The translations under genes and the position numbers were made by a program. Shown piece after piece: positions 53,759 to 64,000 of a stretch of DNA of 64,000 nucleotides; within the stretch, counting starts at the first letter, position 1, and every line of letters starts with the position of its first letter. Below the pieces are notes generated by a model. The model was not told the origin of the DNA. It saw only the letters and a list, made by a program, of their open reading frames with translations, and searched no databases. Origin of the DNA: Henricia sp. BOLD:AAB3569 (lineage: Eukaryota; Echinodermata; Asteroidea; Spinulosida; Echinasteridae); NCBI GenBank assembly GCA_037783545.1, contig JBBELK010001378.1:37619-101618 (forward strand), written 5' to 3'.

Positions 53759-56700
53759 GTAATATAGTCCGAGTCGGCGAGCGCGGCGAGTGCCTCCATC
53801 TGACGCTCAGTATAATACCTCCGATCCGAATGAGCCCGGAGGGGCCAGGGAAGCGTCAGACTCAGAGGTACTCGGACTAGGTTCATGCCTGCGGTCCTCG
53901 ATCATTCATTGCATGAACTTGAAGTTGAAAGTCTCTTTCAGCTGTTTGAAAGTACAGTAGGCCTATAATTACGAAGTCCAAATAAATAGATGTATGCAAA
54001 GCCTACCCCTAGAACTATGGGGGATATGTATCCCCCATAGTTCTAGGGGTATGCAAAGCCCACATTGAGAAACATCTTTATGTTGATATCAGATATGATT
54101 TGCATCTTCCACTTTTATTTATGAATTCATTACTGTTTACTGCAGGCGATACAGGAGATGGCATCCTGGGATGGGTTAGAGCGCTAGTTAAAGATGACTT
54201 CAGGTTTCCACACATCAAAGTCATCTTCCCAACGGCTCCAGCCAGGTAAAATTACCATTTCAAACATTCTGTGCTGTGGTCTCAAATATTTTGGTGGACT
54301 CCAGCTGGGCAGATTCACTCAAATTCCAAAGTGCTCTGAACATACATGTATGGATTTTATGTTGAAGGCTTGAAAAACCCTTTAAAATTAGAGGTTTTCC
54401 ATTGCCAGAGGATTCTTGGAACCAAAGTTATTGAGGATTTTCTTCAGTCAAATTTCACCTGTTTTGTATTTGGCTCTTTCCGTAAATTAGGGGTCCCCTG
54501 TTACATCTGACATCTTTTTTCTTGTAAATTCAGGACATTCATTAAATGCCTTCTATCTTAAAAAGTCAGTAACCTACACGAAGTAAGTACAATTCATTAA
54601 AAATGGTTCGAAAGCACATACCTGGGGCGCGTTCAATAGCGCAATACGTATGCATACCGACAATACCTTCAACGGTGAAGGTATAGGAAAATACCCAATA
54701 CCGGCGTATATATGCGCTATTGAATGCGCCCCTGGTGTAACAGAGTACACCAAAATATCACACTTTTGGACCCCTAAATTATGGAAAGGCCCATTTACAA
54801 GAATGAGGTAATGGTTCATAATCGTGACCACTTAAAGAACCTTCAACTCTCGTTGAATTACGTTTTTTGGTATATCTGACAATGTATCCCTTTGTAGATG
54901 ATCGTTGCAATGGAGAGTTTGAACCACTTCTATCTTTCAGTTGAGTAGGCCTAAGGTTTCCAAGTCAAATGGTTTTTCAAGTCAAATTAAAATGTTGGAG
55001 ACATTGCGCATCCTGTATGCAGACTTTAATTTCAAATGAATATTAATCTTGTTTACGTAGGCCTTACACACCAGCTGGAGGTGCCCTAAGCACCGTGTGG
55101 CATGATAGGATCCAAATCGCTCCCAATGTACCAGAGTGTCTTCAAACCATTAATCCTGTGTGCGACCAGCTGGGGCAGATTATTGCAGCTGAACTGGCGG
55201 GTGGAATCCCAAAGAAACGAATGATACTAGGTTAGTTTGGGCTGCATTCACTGTGCTGGGAACTTTTACCTTAGGAGTAAATGTATGGGTCGCCGGGTCT
55301 CAATCTAGGTACGTTTGAGACCTGCCAGGGACCTGGAGGCTGATAATGGCCCGACATCTTTATTCCCATTCAATCCATTCATAATACCTTTTTGTGTAAA
55401 ATCAGTAAAACTTTGACAGTAAACTTCGCCATTGCCCCTTTTTGTGTCTGTTTTATTACACGTCCCATTCAATCAACTATGGATTTTTTGGATCGCACAC
55501 ATAATGTTTTGCGTACAACTTTGTTGTGTGTTGCCATCAGAATGCATGAATGACTTGTATTTGGAAACATCATTCTTCTCCCAGTTTTCGTGCAAAATGG
55601 TGGCCCCATACTACATACAAGGCAATGCTGCAACATTCTTTGTGAAGTATGCGCTTTTCAGGGGGTTAAATTTCCTGTTGTTTTTATTACGATAATGTGC
55701 GAGTTGTACTTGTTTAGAACAATGGCTTCTGTTTCTTGGTGTGTACTTCTCCTTTAGAATAGAATCACCCTTAATTTGACACCTTGTAATATCATTTGAT
55801 TTATTTTCCTACATGTAGGAGGTTTCTCTATGGGTGGTGGGATGGCCATGCATTTAGCTTACCGTTTCCATCCCGATGTTGCTGGTGTTTTTGCTCTGTC
55901 CAGCTTCCTGAACCAAGACTCGGCTGTTTACAAAGTGAGCTTGAAAGCTTCAAAAGATTAAATGCACAGGCTCGTCAGCAATGCGCGCGCGCGCCAAATT
56001 CGTGGCACGAAATATGCAGCTCCATGCCTGTGCTATGGAGCTGCGTATTTCGTAGCACGAATTTGGCGCGCGCGCATTGCTGACGAGTCTGTGCCTTTAA
56101 TCAACCTTGTCTCTCTGCCTAGGAAGGTCGGATTGGCGTGGTGGCTCTTTCCCCGCCTTTCACCTCTGGCATCCCAAGTTTGATTCCTGAACCATGTATG
56201 TGGATTGGGTTTGCAGTCCCTACTAGTCTTGACCACGGTGTATTTTTCCCACTTCTAAAACTGCATCTACCCCTTCATTGTTTTAAGTTGATACTGTATA
56301 GTATAGATGACCTAAAGGGCCTTAGTTGCCGAAGATGCCATAAACGTAGCAACACCAACTTCTGTTTTGCCGGTGAAGGCTTGAAGGTCAAGTGGATAGC
56401 GCATCAGACAGTGCTGTAGTCGAGTCCATCACAAGTCCTCACATTGCCGAAGAAATTTTGTAATGCCAGTGAGTTTGAGACCAAGACCTAGACTAGTGAG
56501 TCATTGGGAAAGTATAGATCCTTTCACAGCCCATCTTAGGGGGCAATGCATAGTTCTGAGTTTGCCGAGTTTGCCGAGTTAACTCCGCCCCCTTGGATAT
56601 TGTTGCTATGCCTCACACGCTATCCTCAAAATGTCCACACACACTGCACAAACCAATAGGACTTTCAATGGAAAACACAGATTCATTGAAGAAAACCCAA

Positions 56701-57528
56701 AGGTATTCATGTTTCAGGGTCAACAGTTATCTTAGAACACACTGAGTAAAGGGCCAGTAATACAGGGATGTCATATCATCATGAAATACATGCTTTCTTA
56801 CCTTTGAACAGCGAATCGTCCGGCCTTGAAACCAAAAATTTACCCGGATCACCTCATACAACACTGTACAAACTGTATGTTGTTGTGTTGTTGTGAGGCA
56901 ATGCACTTTGACCTATGTGGGCGATGTCTGCTAGCTCTGTTGTGATTGGTCGGCGGGTTCGGCTTGATTGACAGGTCGGAACTATGCATTGTCACATCAT
57001 TTATATGAAAACCTGCCCCCTAACATGGCTACCGGTGCAAATGGTCTATTCCCCACCACATTTTGGATATTCACACACAAAAACATTGCCAACAGAATGT
57101 TTGGATTGAGATAATTAAGGAGATTTCCAAGATAAATGATCAATTTGTAATCGGGCCCTTTCATCAGTTTGATGCCTTTATCTTCTTACAAGTAGCATAT
57201 TCTCAGGCTAATTTATGGAAAGTGTGTACCATTGACTAATTTCAAGACCTAGCCATTTTATTTGGACACACCCTTAATTCAAACTGAAAACATTTCTTTT
57301 CTGCAGGTGTTAGACTCCAGTTCAGCGTGCCCTCCTCTGTTTACCTGTCAAGGGCTAAAGGATCCCCTCGTACAAGCTGCCTGGTGGAAAGAAACAGTCA
57401 CCAAACTCTCCAGCCGAGGCGTGGCCTGTGAATGCCACACCTTCCCCAGTCTATACCATGATCTGGACTCTGAGGAACTCTACATGCTTATTGACTGGAT
57501 AAAGAAGCGAATACCTGAAACTTTCTAA
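53665..57528 (+). CDS. lyplal1: Lysophospholipase-like protein 1, five exons, 233 residues
   Basis: Exons 53665-53758, 54146-54245, 55061-55230, 55819-55934 and 57307-57528 all have GT-AG borders and join in matching phases to 233 codons plus stop (human about 237). The alpha/beta-hydrolase fold is clear: HGSG oxyanion loop at residues 30-33, nucleophile Ser125 in [16 protein letters not shown], Asp179 in LKDPLV and His211 in YHDL. The order and spacing follow LYPLAL1 rather than LYPLA1/2, for example FPTAPAR then YTP, and [10 protein letters not shown]. It is a cytosolic serine hydrolase acting on short acyl esters or acylated proteins; physiological substrate is not settled. Introns carry MITEs. 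Confidence 0.95.
54004..54051. repeat. 48-bp perfect palindrome between 11-bp direct repeats
   Basis: TACCCCTAGAACTATGGGGG and its complement around TG; 23-bp arms without mismatch. TATGCAAAGCC occurs at 53993-54003 and 54050-54060. Confidence 0.93.
54146..54245 (+). CDS. lyplal1: LYPLAL1 exon 2
   Basis: Acceptor TTACTGCAG. Reads [27 protein letters not shown]. Donor CCAG then GTAAAA, phase 2. Confidence 0.95.
54487..54777. mobile_element. TIR element with TTAGGGGTC ends, copy 2, with nested MITE
   Basis: Left TTAGGGGTCCCCTGTTACAT, right CACTTTTGGACCCCTAA, as in 46250-46738. Interrupted by the element at 54624-54732. In LYPLAL1 intron 2. Confidence 0.78.
54624..54732. mobile_element. Nested MITE with GGGGCGCGTTCAATAGCGC ends
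   Basis: 109 bp; left GGGGCGCGTTCAATAGCGC, right GCGCTATTGAATGCGCCCC; the inner part is also partly palindromic (CCTTCAACGGTGAAGG). Confidence 0.85.
55061..55230 (+). CDS. lyplal1: LYPLAL1 exon 3
   Basis: Acceptor TTTACGTAG. Reads [18 protein letters not shown] through [15 protein letters not shown]. Donor ACTAG then GTTAGT, phase 1. Confidence 0.95.
55819..55934 (+). CDS. lyplal1: LYPLAL1 exon 4 (nucleophile elbow)
   Basis: Acceptor CTACATGTAG. Reads [16 protein letters not shown] through [18 protein letters not shown]. Donor ACAAA then GTGAGC, phase 0. Holds catalytic Ser125. Confidence 0.96.
55958..56100. mobile_element. Near-perfect hairpin MITE with (CG)n arms and TTAA ends
   Basis: 143 bp in LYPLAL1 intron 4. 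Arms of about 68 bp (GGCTCGTCAGCAATGCGCGC, CAAATTCGTGGCACGAAATA) have few mismatches; TTAA at left and TTTAA at right suggest a TTAA target. Confidence 0.9.
57307..57528 (+). CDS. lyplal1: LYPLAL1 exon 5
   Basis: Acceptor TTTCTGCAG. Reads [42 protein letters not shown], ending RIPETF and TAA. Holds Asp179 and His211. The first AATAAA seen downstream is at 58191. Confidence 0.95.
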   Translation: MLDSSSACPPLFTCQGLKDPLVQAAWWKETVTKLSSRGVACECHTFPSLYHDLDSEELYMLIDWIKKRIPETF

Positions 57529-58393
57529 TACACATAGCCATATCGAGGTCAAATGACTCGCTTTCTCGAGTCAGTTGCAGGGTACTTTCAAGACAGTAGT
57601 TTGACTCCTCTTTAAAGAAGTCACTGCAAAATGAAATACATGTACGTATTGCGAAGCGTCCCGTCAATCTCGTAAAATATTTGTGATTCTTATCTTAAAG
57701 TCCACCTTCAGCTTCAACAGACACAAAGTACGGCATTTGCGAAAATATGCGTCAACCTTAAATTATCAGTGTTTAATTATTCTCGCTTTGGCGTGCCATA
57801 GTGTGGACACAGTAATGGCGGATAGCAACCGGTTGTCAAGAAAGTAAAACTCAAGGATAGACCTGTACCTGTTGGGAATACACAGTAACCTCGGCGTGAA
57901 TTTAACGTTATAAGACCACCAGCTCTTCCGAACAGTCGGCCCATTCGGAAAGAAATAGAAAAAGCTCTACTTCAGAAAGTAGCCATCATTTTTACTCGAA
58001 CAAATTTATGGGCCACATTAAAAGCACATAAACCAAGTTACCAACAACAAGAAACACTTGAAAATGTCACCGACTTGTCTATAGATACTGCATGCACTGA
58101 TGACATCACGCCTTGCTAATGAACAACGTTACAGAGTGTATGCCTACTTCAGAAAATTTAGAAACCCACCTGTAAAAATAAGAATAGGTTAATAAAAAAA
58201 AGCAAGAAGGTATTCAGATGTAAATTCTCTAGTGTGAATGCCAATTTACACGATCGTATACTTTTGTTCAAAAACTCCATAAAACATCCAAACTTGGGAT
58301 GAGAAAAAAATTGGATACCTGAAGAGGTCTCGGAGTAGAGACGAAAATTTTGGACATAAAATATCCACAAAGGTCTGTGGCTACAATGAGTAA
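57529..58393. other. Intergenic, LYPLAL1 3' flank
   Basis: No repeat or gene recognised. AATAAA at 58191-58196 could end a long 3' UTR, but this is weak. Confidence 0.35.
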
Positions 58394-58675
58394 TTTATTA
58401 TTATTATTATTATTTCTTTCTGGTATTCATACCGAGGATTCCTCAATAGTGCTCATTGCACTGTCACTCGCAAGCGTGAGGAAACCGATGAAGAATTAGA
58501 ATTATAAATGGCCAGAGACACCGGGGATGATCCCCCTTGCTCTTCACGAAAGAATGCTCTGGGATCTTTAGAGTGCGTTTCCATTACCTAACACACTGGA
58601 CCAACGGCTTTACATCCCTTCCGAAGGATGGAGCAAGTGTGGTTGAGTGCCTTGCCCAAGGGCACAGGTACCGTA
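58394..58675 (-). mobile_element. SINE, copy 2, truncated at the tRNA head
   Basis: Reverse complement of the body of 34932-35198: TTATTATT tail at left, then GGATTCCTCAATAGTGCTC, and CCTTGCCCAAGGGCAC at right. It ends within GGTACCG, so the promoter half is missing. Confidence 0.88.
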
Positions 58676-59664
58676 GCTTCATACAGATATACTGCGTTCG
58701 TTCCATAAAACATAATGATGATGTTAAGGAAAATGTTCTGTCGTATATTTGAACATATCTGAATAAGCGTGAACATGTTGGGCGATTTTTGAGCAGGCAC
58801 ATTAATTTGGACAAATGTTGGACAACGTCGAAACCAATCAGATTACATATTTGTGTCACATGGTAATTTGGGTCACATTTTCCCTCCACAAAATCTATAA
58901 AACATTAAAAAATCGCGAGAGAAACAAAATCTATGGTGTAAAATGGGATTTTATACAACCTTGAACAAGCGTCATGCATTTGTTGGATATGGTGTTTCAC
59001 AACAAAAATATGATCATGTAAATTGGCCTTAATTAATATTGAGGCTGCTGTACGTATAAAGTCGACAGCCTCAGCTGTTTTGTTTTTGCCACACCTCGTG
59101 GCAACCATTGTACACGGGAACCAGAAAAATCAAACAGCGCACACGTACCTTTCCGGTACTGTAGTGCGATGATTCGATTATCCAGTTTAAAAAAATTATG
59201 TCATGGAGATCATCATTGTTCGCGAAGATTTTTGGCGCGCGTCTTGTACGCGCGATCCGCACGGCGAATGCGCTTGTTTCGGTAAAGAACAAAAACTGCC
59301 AGTCTTTCAGTTCATGCTTCGGAATCGGAAATTAATCATTTTCTTTACGGTTTGTTTGCGTTTATCCACCACCAAAAAGGTGAGTGTAGGATTTTCTAAG
59401 GTGACTTTATTTTGGCGGGACAGAATTTGAAACAATTTGCGACGTCGCAAATTATACTGGACGTGTACGTACTTTGTACTTGTGCATCAAGACTTTAGAT
59501 ATAGCCGGCCTAGATAGTTCTTTAAATCTGGCTTTTTTTTTGCCTCTGCCGTTTCATGCTGTAGGCCTATGTAAAACACCTACTATCTACTTGACCAATC
59601 AGAGGCATGCCAGCATTAATCTGAAAACTTTCTCAGTCAATTAAGAACGGCATTTTTGGCATAC
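58676..59664. other. Intergenic sequence
   Basis: No feature that I can support. A short ORF at 59203-59430 shows no domain. Confidence 0.3.
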
Positions 59665-59907
59665 GGGGCCCAAAATGGAACCCGTTAGGACAAAAATTTG
59701 TTTAGCACAAAATTTCTTTGCTCTGTAAAATGAGTTACCAGCCACAATTGTATGTCAAATTGTAATTTTAGGAACAGGAGCAAAATATCAGTAAAAACAC
59801 TTAACATACGATTTTGGCTGGCAACCCAGTTTTGTAAAATAAAGCAGAAAAAGTATGTACTAAACAAATGTTTGTGCTATTAAACGGGTTCCATGAAATT
59901 AGGCCCT
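59665..59907. mobile_element. MITE related to the GGGGCCAATTTCATAAAGC family
   Basis: Ends GGGGCCCAAAATGGAACCCG and CGGGTTCCATGAAATTAGG; inner TTGTTTAGCACAAAATTTC and a ladder of inverted motifs. Confidence 0.7.
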
Positions 59908-60519
59908 GAGCATACAATGCCATATTGACTCCACAAAAATCAAAGCCCTGCCCTCTTTCCACAAAATTCACCTTGTGTAGAAAAAAGGTCCAGACTAACA
60001 CACCGTAACACTTAAATCGCAAAGGTGTGCGGCGGGCTTTGATATCGTATAGTGTCATAAATGTAACTGAGCTGAACACGCTGTTTATGTTATATAAGAG
60101 AATAAAACTTTCATTTCTTTCGATCACGTAGCTACAAAGATGCAACTTCCTCCTTCGGGAAAGAGGGCAAAGCTTTGATTGGTTTTTATTAAGGGAAATT
60201 TTAGGGATAACCTGTCGGCAACAATTAGTAAAATGTTGAACAATTTCAATATGACTTGGGGTAGTTTTCCTAGCATTCGAATTCGTTGTACAAGGACCAC
60301 AGGGTCTTTCCGTAGCTCAGCATCTCCGAAATCCGGGACAACATGCACTTGTCTTAGATTTGACATCCAAAACCATTATCGAGGGGAATTGCTCGGGGAT
60401 TGGCTCGTATGTGGGCTAACTCAATGGTTTTAGTAGGGACATAGGCCTAATGCATATTTTTTTCTTTCAACATGTTTCTTGTAAATCCTATACAAAAGAA
60501 ATATAAGGCATTTCCAGAA
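59908..60519. other. Intergenic sequence
   Basis: No recognised gene or repeat; ORFs on both strands at 60124-60433 have no domain signal. Confidence 0.3.
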
Positions 60520-60711
60520 TAGACTGCCGAAGTGAATACGTCATCTTTTGTTGGTTGCCTAGGCAATTGGATCTAAACTAAAAATCACTCAACCGTGTCC
60601 CAGTGCTTTTCCAATGGTACTTTTCCCGACGGCCATGATAGTTTTGATCTAATTGCCATGATAGTTTGGATCTAATTGCCATGGCAACGCACGTCACACT
60701 TCGGCTGTCTA
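60520..60711. mobile_element. MITE with TAGAC-GCCGAAGTG ends, copy 2
   Basis: 192 bp, reverse orientation to 47942-48114. Contains a local duplication of TAATTGCCATGATAGTTT that makes it longer than copy 1. Confidence 0.85.
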
Positions 60712-60909
60712 TACCTTAGATATTTGGCATGCCTAATTACCTGTGAAAATGAAATAATCTGATTTGTTTAATTGGGACAGAAAAAAAAATCATATAGGCC
60801 TAGTCCTCGGCGGAAACAGGAATTTTTGCCTGGGGTTCATTTCACAAAAGTAGGACTGAGTGGAAAAGGTCTTAGCGATAGGAGTTGACTGTCCTACAAT
60901 AGGACTTAA

Positions 60910-60988
60910 AGGCAGTATACATCATTGGTAATCTCGAAAATCAGAAATGTTCACAGATTTATGCCTAACTTACACAATATAAACATGA
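60910..60988 (+). repeat. Dispersed repeat, copy 2
   Basis: Match to 46744-46832 through TCGAAAATCAGAAATGTTCA and TTACACAATATAAACATGA. Confidence 0.8.
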
Positions 60989-61085
60989 TGACCGTAGAAA
61001 ACTTTCCCTGAAATGGTTTTGTCTGAAGTGCTATAGTCTTTAAGAAATGAGTAAAACAATAAGTTTTCGTCTCATGAGATGAAAA

Positions 61086-61285
61086 TTCAATTCGCCCCAA
61101 AACCATTTCGCCCAAGTGCCATTTCGCCCCAAACCACTTCTCCCGAGTGCTATTTCGCCCCAAATTACTTCGTCCAAACACTACATCGCCAAAATGACAC
61201 TTCGCCCCAAAACCACTTCGTGCACAGGCTGTGGTTCAGGGCGAAATGGTTCAGGGCGAAGTGGTTTTGGGGCGAAATGACTGCA
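61086..61285. repeat. Degenerate TTCGCCCCAAAACCAC repeat with inverted end
   Basis: About nine variants of TTCGCCCCAAAACCACTT in one orientation, then GTGGTTTTGGGGCGAA in the other, so the block folds back on itself. Confidence 0.8.
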
Positions 61286-61680
61286 AACCCTTTTTTGACT
61301 GTTTTTTTCAAAAGTTAGACGAAGTACGGAGCTGGTTTTTGCTCAGGTTGGTTTTAATCATGCATATATTCAATCACACAGGGGGATAAAACTATTTGTA
61401 ACAGTTTACCTATCATGTATACTATCTTTAAGAACCCCTATTAAAGATGGATCCTACGATGTTTGTGAATTTCTTCCTCCATTCATGGTGAAACGAACCC
61501 CCGCAGCACAGTAGTAATTTGGGTTTCCCTGAGAACCGTACAGTTCTCTTGATATTGCGTGATGCCCGAATTATCGAGGAATGTAACGGAATGGATATTT
61601 TGTATATGGTACCTAATCACCATGGAAAGTACATAATATACTTGTTGAAATATTGTTCTCAGTTAAATCATGGAGGTAGG

Positions 61681-62047
61681 TTAAAGGAGCATGACCAGAG
61701 TTTCTGGAAAATAGTTTTCGATGTAACTTACCAATATTATCAAGTAACTCCCATACACATCTCCCATGTCCCAAAAACCCGAAAACATTCGCAATTTCCA
61801 GTAAAAAAATTAACAAAACTATCGAGTCGGCTTTCAGTGGATAAACGTTGATACTGGAAAATTAGTTTACAAATAATCGGTGGATTATCGACGATATCCT
61901 CGGAAATATGCGGCCTAGAAGCGCGGGAGTTTCAGTTTCGTAATCAGAAAAATATAACGGATGTTATGATATAAAAATCTCATGACCCATAAGGTAAGTC
62001 CTGGGGAGTTATGGGTAAAAAAATATGATCTGGTCACACTCCTTTAA
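61681..62047. mobile_element. TTAA-type TIR element, 367 bp
   Basis: Ends TTAAAGGAGCATGACCAGA and TCTGGTCACACTCCTTTAA. No coding capacity; the ORF crossing its left edge is accidental. Confidence 0.85.
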
Positions 62048-62570
62048 ATACCGCATGCCAAATTTGGTAAATAACGCCGACGTACGTACGTGTGCCAAAA
62101 AAGTACAGTCACTGGCATGGCCCCCATATTATTTTTATACAAGAGAGTAGGGAACAGGAAGCAAAAAATGTACACGTATTTTGTGCGTGTGCATAATGAG
62201 TCCCCTGTGTGTTATCGTGTCCTTCATTAATTCTAACGGGTCCATTGTCCGCTCACACAAAGGTTGGTACGGGCTGCATTGTTAGTGCCATGGCAACCAG
62301 GAAATTGTCCAATCACAACGATTCCACGGGACAAGGCGTCAAATTCGAACCCCGTGACAGGCTCAACGACCCGTGCAATGTAATTGGTGAGACACACGGG
62401 TGGTGCACGGTGACAGGGAATTGTTCATTTTGTGCAGTAAAATCAAAGGCAACATTTGAATTTTGGAAGAATTTCTTGATGTTGCACGAGGTTGAAAGAC
62501 TAGATCTATGCTGACGTGAATATATGGTTTTTATTTGGAACTGTTTAGTGATTGTGGCGAGCAAATCACG
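62048..62570 (+). promoter_or_regulatory. Upstream region of the kinase-like gene
   Basis: CCAATCAC at 62309-62316 and an inverted CCAAT (TAATTGGTGAG near 62380) suggest a promoter. TTTTTATTTGGAACTGTTTAG at 62528-62548 resembles a splice acceptor, so a non-coding first exon is possible. Confidence 0.4.
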
Positions 62571-63770
62571 ATGAATCGGTACACGCCGGTCGAGAGAATG
62601 TGTAGTGGCTACTTTGGGTCAGACCACCGTGTGAAGGAGCGAAAGCCCGGGGGAAAGCAACGGCGTGTCAAGCTTGTGCCGTGCGGTAGCAGGGAGTTCG
62701 CAATGAGAGCACTCGGCGTCTACAAAGAAATCGCTTGCTACCTGCCCAATCACGAGAACACTGTGAAGGTAAAAGAGACTTTCCTGCACAAGCAACAGAG
62801 CACGGTGTACCTGTGTTCGGTGGCCAAGATGTATTTTGGACAAACCTTGAATGAATTCTTGCAGCAGAAGCATACTGGGTTGTCGGATGACGCACTGAAG
62901 ACGCTCCTGGTGCAGATAACCACGGGGCTTGCATACTTGCATTCCAGAGACATTGCCCACAACACGCTGACGTCATTCAGCATCATCATGACGGAGATCC
63001 ACAATGGTTGCGGAGTGGCTAAGTTAAGCGACTACGGCTTCACTCAGCTCTGCTTACAAGCCACGGATGACGACTACGACCTAGAGGAGGGCCGGGATAA
63101 GAGCCTGAGGTTCGCCCTGCCTCCCGAGGCCTATGGACCAAAGTGGGGCAAGGAGTTCGACAAACCAAACAAAGCAGCCGATATTTTCATGCTCGGAATG
63201 CTGTTCAACGCTGTCGCCGATCACTCCATCCTTCCACTTCCCACGTCCTCGAACAATCATGACGAGAACCCAATCCGTGTCCTGGCAACCTCCATACCCT
63301 TCCCCGGATACGGACCTGTGCCGGTCGGAAAATTCATGCACAACAACCCCAGCGTGGATTTAGACCACCAGCTCTTCCGAACCGTCAGCCCAGACCTGAG
63401 ACGCCTTCTAAGGAGGTTGGCTCTACTCGATCCTGACAACCGTCCAGCACCTACCGGAGTTTTACAGATGCTGAATGCTTGCAAGACCATCAGAAGACCG
63501 CCATCTACGACAGGAGGAGATGACGCCGGCTCCTTTAAGATACCACTGGCTCCATCTAATCGCAAGAGGAGGCATTCTTCGATTCCCTTCGACCCCATGG
63601 CAACAGGACCGGCGAAGAACATGATGATGGCTCCTGCTAGTGAGTGGGAGAAGGCGTCTTCGCAAGCGGCGTCCAGCCTTATCAGGCGAGCCTCACTGCG
63701 ACTGTCTCAGAGAGCCAGGAAGGTCGGTGATTTTCTGAACCAGAGAAGGTCTGCCAAAATCACCGATTGA
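62571..63770 (+). CDS. Protein-kinase-like gene, probable pseudokinase, intronless (399 residues)
   Basis: The first ATG of the frame is at 62571 (MNRYTPVERMCSGYFG). A kinase fold is visible: a loose glycine loop (residues 11-16), candidate beta-3 lysine K34 in RRVKLVP, alpha-C Glu53, AYLHSRDIAHNTL where the catalytic HRD should be (H130-N131-T132, aspartate lost), DYG at 154-156 and LPPEAYG for APE. VPVGKFMHNNP and LLDPDNRPAP resemble the C lobe of STK35/PDIK1L kinases; this family link is inference. Without the HRD aspartate, phosphotransfer should be poor, so a scaffold role is likely. The tail is basic (NRKRRHSS, RRASLRLSQRARK) and may carry a nuclear signal or PKA-type sites. AATAAA follows 31 bp after the stop. 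Confidence 0.85.
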   Translation: MNRYTPVERMCSGYFGSDHRVKERKPGGKQRRVKLVPCGSREFAMRALGVYKEIACYLPNHENTVKVKETFLHKQQSTVYLCSVAKMYFGQTLNEFLQQKHTGLSDDALKTLLVQITTGLAYLHSRDIAHNTLTSFSIIMTEIHNGCGVAKLSDYGFTQLCLQATDDDYDLEEGRDKSLRFALPPEAYGPKWGKEFDKPNKAADIFMLGMLFNAVADHSILPLPTSSNNHDENPIRVLATSIPFPGYGPVPVGKFMHNNPSVDLDHQLFRTVSPDLRRLLRRLALLDPDNRPAPTGVLQMLNACKTIRRPPSTTGGDDAGSFKIPLAPSNRKRRHSSIPFDPMATGPAKNMMMAPASEWEKASSQAASSLIRRASLRLSQRARKVGDFLNQRRSAKITD

Positions 63771-63801
63771 TGCCCGTGGCACAGTTTTTGACTAAAATCT
63801 C

Positions 63802-63807
63802 AATAAA
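63802..63807 (+). terminator. Poly(A) signal of the kinase-like gene
   Basis: AATAAA 31 bp after the stop codon, within AT-rich sequence; implies a very short 3' UTR if used. Confidence 0.6.
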
Positions 63808-64000
63808 CCAGATAATTGGACAGTATTCTCCATTATTAGAATCTTGAACTCCTATTGTGATTGCTCCGTCGACGGTATGGTGTACAAAATGTTGTAAAAT
63901 ATACTCGCATGGAAAACGTTCACAATGCTAAAAGACACTAACTTGAAACCCAAAGTACAACAAAAAAGCTTCATGATAAATCTCTCCCTGTATATAATTT

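Noticed and set aside
61519..61851. 110-residue ORF upstream of the kinase-like gene
   Set aside because: Its second half lies in a TTAA-type MITE, and the first half has no domain or conserved start.
62535..62570. Upstream extension of the kinase frame from a TTG at 62535
   Set aside because: TTG is not a likely eukaryotic start. The first ATG is at 62571, and a possible splice acceptor ends at 62548.

Overview
The window looks like nuclear DNA of a non-vertebrate deuterostome, most likely an echinoderm. Reasons: intron-split animal genes (FUZ, LYPLAL1, a C-type lectin), a Ty3/gypsy-class retroelement with the unusual PR-IN-RT-RH order known from the deuterostome Gmr1-like group, and a very high load of MITEs, SINEs, foldback elements and satellites. 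The species is an inference; no rRNA or organelle marker is present.

Layout. 1-5001: 3' part of a Gmr1-like LTR retrotransposon (open pol frame plus a 1.46-kb 3' LTR), inserted into satellite DNA. 5002-25593: a 20.6-kb satellite of 14 head-to-tail units (about 1.03, 1.44 or 1.86 kb, set by 1-3 copies of a 414-bp module), with poly-A/hairpin minisatellites and a 62-bp minisatellite in the linkers. It is packed with perfect copies of DR1, CRE, ETS, CCAAT and E-box sequences. 25850-27927: a two-exon C-type lectin (+). 28454-30401: a TIR element with a 9-bp target duplication. 30581-33049: a 640-bp duplicated segment carrying a long hairpin. 31984-43083: six exons of FUZ (-), the planar-cell-polarity/ciliogenesis effector, with introns filled by SINEs, MITEs, two Harbinger-like elements and a 24-copy tRNA-derived satellite. 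44246-50672: a 6.4-kb foldback structure whose inverted arms are arrays of 148-bp repeats. 51474-52595: another Harbinger-like element and a 145-bp-arm hairpin. 53665-57528: five-exon LYPLAL1 (+), complete, with Ser-Asp-His triad. 57529-62570: intergenic repeats. 62571-63770: an intronless protein-kinase-like gene (+) that lacks the HRD aspartate.

The host genes are not an operon and show no shared pathway. FUZ would act with INTU/WDPCP in ciliogenesis, LYPLAL1 is a cytosolic serine hydrolase, the lectin is predicted to be secreted, and the kinase-like protein is probably a signalling pseudokinase. FUZ exon 1 and its C-terminal coding part (about 120 residues by comparison with the human protein as I remember it) were not found, so FUZ is partial here.

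The strongest candidate for something undescribed is the satellite. It has a modular, Helitron/Helentron-like build with a terminal hairpin before CTAG, very many transcription-factor consensus sites, and a linker that repeatedly takes up or grows other DNA. A diverged relative sits at 46920-47560. All similarity statements are from reading the sequence and from remembered family features; no database search was run.
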